A stretch of 45,202 nt of DNA from Providencia rustigianii DSM 4541. Its GTDB lineage: Bacteria > Pseudomonadota > Gammaproteobacteria > Enterobacterales > Enterobacteriaceae. This document shows, in pieces, positions 39,601 through 45,202 of this stretch (the first letter of the stretch is position 1; every line of letters begins with the position of its first letter). Below the pieces are notes generated by a model that saw nothing but the letters and a program-made list of their open reading frames with translations, did not search any database and had not been told where the DNA came from. Both the position numbers and the translations under genes were made by a program. The stretch spans positions 926-46,127 of the forward strand of contig NZ_GG703818.1 of the NCBI RefSeq assembly GCF_000156395.1, in the 5' to 3' direction.

Positions 39601-40656
39601 ACGAACCGTTTCAGAGATGTAAGCACCGTGGTCTAAGTCATTAGTAAACAATGTTTCAATTGTTTTATGACCAGACTGGCTCAGACGTGCCAACATATCT
39701 AATGAAAGTTCCATGTTTGCTGCACAAATCAGCTCACCAGTGCTTTCATCGATATAATCTCTTGCAACGACTTTGCCTGCGATATATTCAACAGGAACTT
39801 CGATGCTATTAACTTCTTCTTTTTCTAACTGACGAATATGACGTGCAGTGATACGACGGCCTTTTTCAACATAGACTTTGCCGTTAGCTTCGATATCAAA
39901 AGAAGCAGTTTCACCACGCAGACGCTCTGGAACCAGAGTCATCATCAGTTTGTTATCACGGATTTGGAATACAGTTTTATCGAAGAACAGGTTTAAGATT
40001 TCTTCGGTGTTGTAATCCATTGCACGCAGAATAATGGTCGCAGGTAATTTACGGCGACGGTCAATACGTACAAACAGGTTATCTTTCGGGTCGAATTCGA
40101 AATCTAGCCATGAACCACGGTAAGGAATAATACGTGCGTTATACAGCACTTTACCTGAAGAGTGTGTTTTACCTTTATCGCTGTCGAAGAATACACCAGG
40201 GCTACGGTGTAACTGAGAAACGATAACACGCTCTGTACCGTTGATAACGAAAGTTCCGTTTTCAGTCATGAGTGGAATTTCACCCATGTAGACTTCTTGT
40301 TCTTTGATGTCTTTAACGGTGCCTTCAGGAGCTTCTCGCTCATAAACGATCAGGCGCAGTTTTACACGCAGTGGCGCGGAGTAAGTTACACCACGGATCT
40401 GGCATTCTTTAACATCAAAGACTGGCTCGCCTAAACGATAGCTGACATATTGCAGTTCAGCATTACCGCTGTAACTCTGAATTGGGAATACAGAACGGAA
40501 AGCTGCTTCCAAACCATTCTGGCCGTTAGGATCTTGCTCGATAAACTTCTGGAACGAGTCAAGTTGGATAGAAAGGAGATAAGGTATATCCAGAACTTGT
40601 GGACGTTTACCAAAATCCTTACGAATACGTTTTTTCTCGGTATAGGAGTAAACCAT
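36628..40656 (-). CDS. rpoB: RNA polymerase subunit beta
   Basis: The 1342-residue subunit, equal in length to that of E. coli. The frame is open 8 codons further, but the ATG at 40656 has GAGG upstream and gives [16 protein letters not shown]. The rifampicin region reads [18 protein letters not shown], then THKRRISAL, with wild-type residues at the positions usually altered in resistance (Ser512, Gln513, Asp516, His526, Ser531 in E. coli numbering), so no target-site resistance is expected. [14 protein letters not shown] and the C-terminal [18 protein letters not shown] are intact. Confidence 0.99.
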   Translation of the reverse strand: MVYSYTEKKRIRKDFGKRPQVLDIPYLLSIQLDSFQKFIEQDPNGQNGLEAAFRSVFPIQSYSGNAELQYVSYRLGEPVFDVKECQIRGVTYSAPLRVKLRLIVYEREAPEGTVKDIKEQEVYMGEIPLMTENGTFVINGTERVIVSQLHRSPGVFFDSDKGKTHSSGKVLYNARIIPYRGSWLDFEFDPKDNLFVRIDRRRKLPATIILRAMDYNTEEILNLFFDKTVFQIRDNKLMMTLVPERLRGETASFDIEANGKVYVEKGRRITARHIRQLEKEEVNSIEVPVEYIAGKVVARDYIDESTGELICAANMELSLDMLARLSQSGHKTIETLFTNDLDHGAYISETVRVDPTNDRLSALVEIYRMMRPGEPPTREAAENLFENLFFSEDRYDLSAVGRMKFNRSLNREEIEGSGILSKEDIIEVMKKLIEIRNGRGEVDDIDHLGNRRIRSVGEMAENQFRVGLVRVERAVKERLSLGDLDALMPQDMINAKPISAAVKEFFGSSQLSQFMDQNNPLSEITHKRRISALGPGGLTRERAGFEVRDVHPTHYGRVCPIETPEGPNIGLINSLSVYAQTNEYGFLETPYRLVRDGIVTDEIHYLSAIEEGNFIIAQANTVLSDDGRFIEELITCRNKGESSLFSREQVEYMDVSTQQVVSVGASLIPFLEHDDANRALMGANMQRQAVPTLRADKPLVGTGMERAVAVDSGVTAVARRGGTVQYVDASRIVIKVNEDEMYPGEAGIDIYNLTKYTRSNQNTCINQMPCVSLGEPVERGDVLADGPSTDLGELALGQNMRVAFMPWNGYNFEDSILVSERVVQEDRFTTIHIQELSCVSRDTKLGPEEITADIPNVGEAALSKLDESGIVYIGAEVKGGDILVGKVTPKGETQLTPEEKLLRAIFGEKASDVKDSSLRIPNGVSGTVIDVQVFTRDGVEKDKRALEIEETQLRDAKKDLTEELRIFESALFSRIRSVLISGGIEAEKLDKLPRDRWLELSLADEEKQNQLEQLAEQYDELKSDFEKKLDAKRRKITQGDDLAPGVLKIVKVYLAVKRQIQPGDKMAGRHGNKGVISKINPVEDMPYDENGNPVDIVLNPLGVPSRMNIGQILETHLGMAAKGIGEKINAMLKQQQEVAKLREFIQKAYDLGDDPRQKVDLSTFSDEEVMRLAENLKKGMPIATPVFDGAKEKEIKELLKLAGLPTSGQITLFDGRTGEKFERQVTVGYMYMLKLNHLVDDKMHARSTGSYSLVTQQPLGGKAQFGGQRFGEMEVWALEAYGAAYTLQEMLTVKSDDVNGRTKMYKNIVDGSHQMEPGMPESFNVLLKEIRSLGINIELEDE

Positions 40657-40940
40657 TGGTTTCCTCAGCTCGTTGATCATTGACCCAAGTCGTTCGCCCT
40701 GTGATTAAGGACAGAACAGGAACGCGTTTTTGAAGAAATGGAAAATGAATATTTTCCTTAATACTTGAAGCTATCACTCTTAAATCATTTCATTGTGTTG
40801 TTATCACTACCGAGCTACCCGAGCGGGTCGTAGCTATGAACACAGTATATTAAGTCGTCAATAGAAAGAAGTATTGGAGGGTTGTTGTTAACATTAAAAC
40901 TGCGTGAAAAGCTGTTAACACCCATCACGCTTTACAGCGC

Positions 40941-40971
40941 AAAAAGGCTGGTGATTAAATAATCACCAGCC
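40941..40971 (-). terminator. Attenuator between rplL and rpoB
   Basis: A perfect 11-bp stem GGCTGGTGATT / AATCACCAGCC (40946-40956 with 40961-40971) with a 4-nt loop is followed on the minus strand by TTTTT. In E. coli a partial terminator at this place lowers rpoBC expression relative to the ribosomal genes. The rest of the 354-bp spacer (40657-40940) includes a bulged hairpin near 40812-40836 (AGCTAC / GTAGCT), perhaps an RNase III processing site. Confidence 0.85.
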
Positions 40972-41010
40972 GTCAGCCTAATAAGTTAGGCTGCGAACTT
41001 GAATTTGAAC

Positions 41011-41376
41011 TTATTTAAGTTCAGCAGTAGCGCCTGCTTCTTCAAGAACTTTCTTCAGTGCTTCTGCTTCGTCTTTGCTTGCAGCTTCTTTAATAGTTGC
41101 TGGAGCTGACTCTACCATATCTTTAGCTTCTTTCAAGCCAAGACCAGTTGCGCCGCGTACTGCTTTGATGACAGCAACTTTGTTTGCGCCAACAGCAGAA
41201 AGAACAACGTCGAACTCAGTTTTTTCTTCAGCAACTTCAGCTGGGCCCGCAGCAACAGCAACAGCTGCAGCAGCAGAAACGCCGAATTTTTCTTCCATCA
41301 TAGTAATCAGTTCAACAACGTCCATTACAGACATTTCTGCAACTGCATCAAGGATTTGGTCTTTAGTGATAGACAT
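41011..41376 (-). CDS. rplL: 50S ribosomal protein L7/L12
   Basis: The 121-residue stalk protein that recruits elongation factors. It has the N-terminal dimerisation helices, an alanine-rich hinge ([14 protein letters not shown], about residues 34-50) and the C-terminal domain with [17 protein letters not shown] that contacts EF-Tu and EF-G. It lies 60 bp after rplJ and before the rpoBC attenuator. Confidence 0.98.
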   Translation of the reverse strand: MSITKDQILDAVAEMSVMDVVELITMMEEKFGVSAAAAVAVAAGPAEVAEEKTEFDVVLSAVGANKVAVIKAVRGATGLGLKEAKDMVESAPATIKEAASKDEAEALKKVLEEAGATAELK

Positions 41377-41436
41377 AACAAGTGTTCCTAAAATTCAGAA
41401 ATAGTTTATACGTTAAAAAGCAACGAAGGAAAGGGC

Positions 41437-41934
41437 TTATGCAGCTTCTTTCTGATCGCGCAGTGCAGCCAGAGTACGAACCAATTTGCCGGCAGCGGCT
41501 TCTTTCATGGTTGCCATCAGGCGTGCGATTGCTTCTTCGTAAGTTGGGAGAGTTGCCAGACGATCGATATCTTTAGCCTGGATTAACTCACCTTCAAAGG
41601 CCGCAGCTTTAATCTCAAATGCTGGATTCGCTTTCGCGAACTCTTTGAACAGACGAGCGCCAGCGCCCGGATGTTCGTTAGAGAAAGCAATTAAGGTTGG
41701 ACCAACAAACGCGTCTTTCAGGACTTCATAAGAAGTACCTTCAACAGCACGACGAATCAAAGTGTTGCGAACAACACGAATGTAAACGCCAGCTTCGCGA
41801 CCTGCTTTACGCAGTTCAGTCATTTTTGCTACAGTTACGCCGCGTGAATCAGCAACAACTGCAGAAAGCGCGCCTTTGGCTACTTCGCTGACTTCAGCAA
41901 CAATCGCTTGTTTGTCTTGAAGATTTAGTGCCAT
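41437..41934 (-). CDS. rplJ: 50S ribosomal protein L10
   Basis: The 165-residue stalk base protein that binds L7/L12 dimers and 23S rRNA, and represses its own mRNA in complex with L7/L12. Features are [19 protein letters not shown], the [14 protein letters not shown]-binding segment and a C-terminal helix [11 protein letters not shown] for L7/L12. CAGGAGCAAGAAGCTA precedes the ATG. A 336-bp leader separates it from rplA. Confidence 0.98.
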   Translation of the reverse strand: MALNLQDKQAIVAEVSEVAKGALSAVVADSRGVTVAKMTELRKAGREAGVYIRVVRNTLIRRAVEGTSYEVLKDAFVGPTLIAFSNEHPGAGARLFKEFAKANPAFEIKAAAFEGELIQAKDIDRLATLPTYEEAIARLMATMKEAAAGKLVRTLAALRDQKEAA

Positions 41935-42217
41935 TAGCTTCTTGCTCCTGGATTAACCGGGAAAATCCCGGGACTCACTTCACTCGAACACAACATTATG
42001 TAAGAGCGCTAAAACACGGTGAGCAGAATAGAAATCCAGAATGAAATTCTAGGTATCTCTGTCACCGTCTACGCAGGTAAATTAAGTAGCTACTAATAAC
42101 TAATAAACTACACCTGCGGTCTTGGACGGGGTCTGGAAAGGCCAGACTCCATACCGAAATTTGTGGTTTGTTGAGCGTATTTCTACACCCAACAAACTCG
42201 AGGCGTCAAATTTTATA
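41935..42217 (-). promoter_or_regulatory. rplJ leader: promoter and L10 autoregulatory region
   Basis: The position and length fit the L10 leader of enterobacteria, where L10-(L7/L12)4 binds the mRNA and blocks rplJ translation. A -10-like TATAAA is at 42212-42217 on the minus strand, with a weak -35 (CTTTAC, 16 bp upstream). Hairpins in the transcript include GTCTGG / CCAGAC around 42130-42147 and CCCGGGA-TTTTC-like pairing near 41958-41975, just before the ribosome site. The L10 binding site itself is assigned by position only. Confidence 0.6.
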
Positions 42218-42270
42218 CAAATTCAACGCAAAGGTAAAGTCTAATTACCAATTAGCCAAAGCTAATGGAA

Positions 42271-43449
<1,179 letters not shown>

Positions 43450-43505
43450 TCCCCGTGATATTAATTGCCTCGCAAAATCACATTTTCACGTCATATTGCC
43501 AAGCA

Positions 43506-43551
43506 TAAAAAACAAAAGGCGCGAAATTGTAGTCAAATTTCACGCCTTTTG
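43506..43551 (-). terminator. Terminator of secE-nusG
   Basis: On the minus strand a 16-position stem with one mismatch (43513-43528 with 43536-43551) is followed by six T residues (43506-43511). It lies 22 bp after the nusG stop and separates secE-nusG from rplKA. Confidence 0.93.
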
Positions 43552-43572
43552 CAAGCTGGTTTGTCGCTTCGA

Positions 43573-44118
43573 TTAGGCTTTTTCGACCTGACCAAAATCC
43601 AATTCGACTGGAGTAGCACGACCAAAAATAGAAACAGAGACTTTTAAGCGGCTCTTTTCATAGTCGATTTCTTCGACAACACCATTAAAGTCAGCAAATG
43701 GACCTTCGCTAACACGAACCATTTCACCCGGCTCAAACAGTGTTTTAGGACGTGGTTTATCACCAACTTGTTGTAAGCGATTCATGATCGCATCAACTTC
43801 TTTATCACTAATTGGCGCTGGGCGATCTGAGGTTCCACCAATGAAACCCATTACACGCGGAACGCTACGTACTAAGTGCCAAGATTCGTCATTCATGACC
43901 ATCTGCACTAATACATAACCTGGGAAAAATTTACGCTCGCTCTTACGGCGCTGGCCGCTACGGATCTCAACAACTTCTTCTGTTGGAACCATAACTTCAC
44001 CAAAATAATCTTCCATCGCATGTAATTTGATGTGTTCACGCAGAGACTGTGCTACGCGACCTTCAAAACCAGAGAATGCCTGAATGACATACCAGCGCTT
44101 TTTAGGTGTATCTGACAT
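43573..44118 (-). CDS. nusG: Transcription termination/antitermination factor NusG
   Basis: The 181-residue factor that binds RNA polymerase with its N-terminal domain ([19 protein letters not shown]) and Rho or S10 with the C-terminal KOW domain ([22 protein letters not shown]). Length and sequence match E. coli NusG. It begins directly after the secE stop codon. Confidence 0.98.
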   Translation of the reverse strand: MSDTPKKRWYVIQAFSGFEGRVAQSLREHIKLHAMEDYFGEVMVPTEEVVEIRSGQRRKSERKFFPGYVLVQMVMNDESWHLVRSVPRVMGFIGGTSDRPAPISDKEVDAIMNRLQQVGDKPRPKTLFEPGEMVRVSEGPFADFNGVVEEIDYEKSRLKVSVSIFGRATPVELDFGQVEKA

Positions 44119-44505
44119 TTAGAATAACCTCAGGCTTGTAATAAATGAAACTAAACGCACTAGGATACCATCTAATCCCCATAGGATTAATGACATTACA
44201 GCCGTTACTGCAGCAACAATCAAAGTCGTTTGTAATGCTTCCTGGCGAGTAGGCCAAATGACTTTTTTTACCTCGATGCGAGCTTCGCGCGCAAATGCCA
44301 GAGTTGCTTTACCTTTAGTGGTCCACAAAGCAACGGCACCTGCAATAGCAACTACAGCTACAACTGCAAACGCACGCAGTGCGAGATTATATTGACGGAA
44401 GTAATAGTTGCCCACGATAGCAACGATTAATAAGGCACAGACAATCACCCATTTGAAGATGTCTACACTGCGTCCACTTCCTTGAGCTTCGCTATTCGCA
44501 CTCAT
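44119..44505 (-). CDS. secE: Preprotein translocase subunit SecE
   Basis: The 128-residue inner-membrane clamp of the SecYEG channel. Three hydrophobic segments are visible ([35 protein letters not shown] and the C-terminal [17 protein letters not shown]), the three-segment form of E. coli (127 residues). The essential amphipathic helix before the last segment has [16 protein letters not shown]. It is co-transcribed with nusG. Confidence 0.97.
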   Translation of the reverse strand: MSANSEAQGSGRSVDIFKWVIVCALLIVAIVGNYYFRQYNLALRAFAVVAVVAIAGAVALWTTKGKATLAFAREARIEVKKVIWPTRQEALQTTLIVAAVTAVMSLILWGLDGILVRLVSFITSLRLF

Positions 44506-44678
44506 AATTCAACCTGTTACCATGAAGTATGTATAAAGCCCGTTTGCCTTACAAATGTAAAACAATCAGAGCACACCAATAGAATATGCCAACATATCCT
44601 TTAATTTACTACAAACCGAGCCTGCGAAATCAGAAGGGATATCAATGACATCACCTGCGAATTAAACGTAACGAGCCT

Positions 44679-44684
44679 ATTATA
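44679..44684 (-). promoter_or_regulatory. Candidate secE promoter -10
   Basis: A perfect TATAAT on the minus strand, about 170 bp upstream of secE, with no good -35 at 16-18 bp. Because a terminator follows tuf, secE-nusG needs its own promoter somewhere in 44506-44959. No tRNA gene or other element is visible in that gap. Confidence 0.4.
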
Positions 44685-44959
44685 AGGCATCATTTTGCAA
44701 AACTGTTTCACAGGTTATTGCGCATACTCAGTAAATTTTTTGACCACTTGATGATAAAAATAAACTTCTTTTCGTGGCAGCGGTAAAATATACCATATCT
44801 TCTGAGCAAAACCTTAATAAATCTCATATAACTGTATTGCACTTGCAATACAATCAACAAATCGTTGTTTCAGAGCCTATCTCACCAATAATTATTAAAA
44901 TGATTGATGAGATAGGTTCTTAAGCTTATAAAGCAAATACTCTAAAAAATTCAGAGTAT

Positions 44960-44988
44960 AAAAAGGACGCCCTAGGACGTCCTTTTTT
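44960..44988 (-). terminator. Terminator of tuf
   Basis: A perfect 10-bp stem AAAAAGGACG / CGTCCTTTTT (44960-44969 with 44978-44987). Because the arms start with A and end with T runs, it can terminate in either direction. It is 32 bp after the tuf stop codon. Confidence 0.92.
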
Positions 44989-45019
44989 AGTGGTTCTTTC
45001 TTATTCAGAAAGAGCGGTA

Positions 45020-45202
<183 letters not shown>

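Noticed and set aside
44506-45019. tRNA genes near tuf, as in the E. coli tufB operon
   Set aside because: In E. coli they lie upstream of tufB, which here would be beyond the right edge. The secE-tuf gap shows no tRNA cloverleaf sequence.

Overview
The window is chromosomal DNA from a gamma-proteobacterium of the order Enterobacterales. Protein sequences and gene order follow Escherichia coli closely (purHD, hupA-yjaG-nfi-hemE-nudC, thiCEFSGH, rpoBC-rplJL-rplKA-nusG-secE-tuf). The moderately AT-rich composition and the extra blocks suggest the Morganellaceae, most likely Providencia or a close relative. I cannot fix the species from sequence reading alone.

Layout. Bases 1-350 hold the two tandem promoters of a leftward rRNA operon lying outside the window, a perfect DnaA box and the PurR-controlled promoter of purHD (448-3339, rightward). 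From 3576 to 8152 a leftward backbone carries a DUF1481 lipoprotein gene, hupA, yjaG, nfi, hemE and nudC. In E. coli the next genes would be rsd and thiC. Here about 13 kb of other DNA separates nudC from thiC. It contains (i) a rightward six-gene operon (8379-13668) behind a four-unit Pho box, encoding a periplasmic binding protein, two permeases and an ATPase plus two cytoplasmic hydrolases of the alkaline-phosphatase and HAD superfamilies; and (ii) a complete leftward galactose regulon (13759-21243): an SGLT-type Na+/galactose symporter, a GalR/GalS-type repressor and galETKM, tied together by four GalR-type operators.

Between galE and thiC lies a tandem array of four 112-137 bp intergenic repeat units. 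The last unit runs into the thiC promoter and the TPP riboswitch. The thiCEFSGH operon follows, then an AT-rich gap, then pepT with a DcuC-family transporter gene. A small patch of damaged or poorly started reading frames (31028-32207) lies just before the rpoC terminator. From 32226 to the right edge the leftward transcription-translation block runs rpoC, rpoB, rplL, rplJ, rplA, rplK, nusG, secE and the 3' end of tuf, with the expected leaders, attenuator and terminators.

How the parts work together. The backbone covers purine, heme and thiamine synthesis and the core of transcription and translation. The accessory blocks each look like a self-contained nutrient module with its own regulator: phosphorus scavenging under PhoB, galactose uptake and Leloir metabolism under GalR (and probably CRP), and peptide/C4-dicarboxylate use. 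The least understood module is the PhoB-driven operon. Its gene content predicts import of an organophosphorus compound followed by two-step intracellular release of phosphate, but the substrate cannot be read from the sequence.
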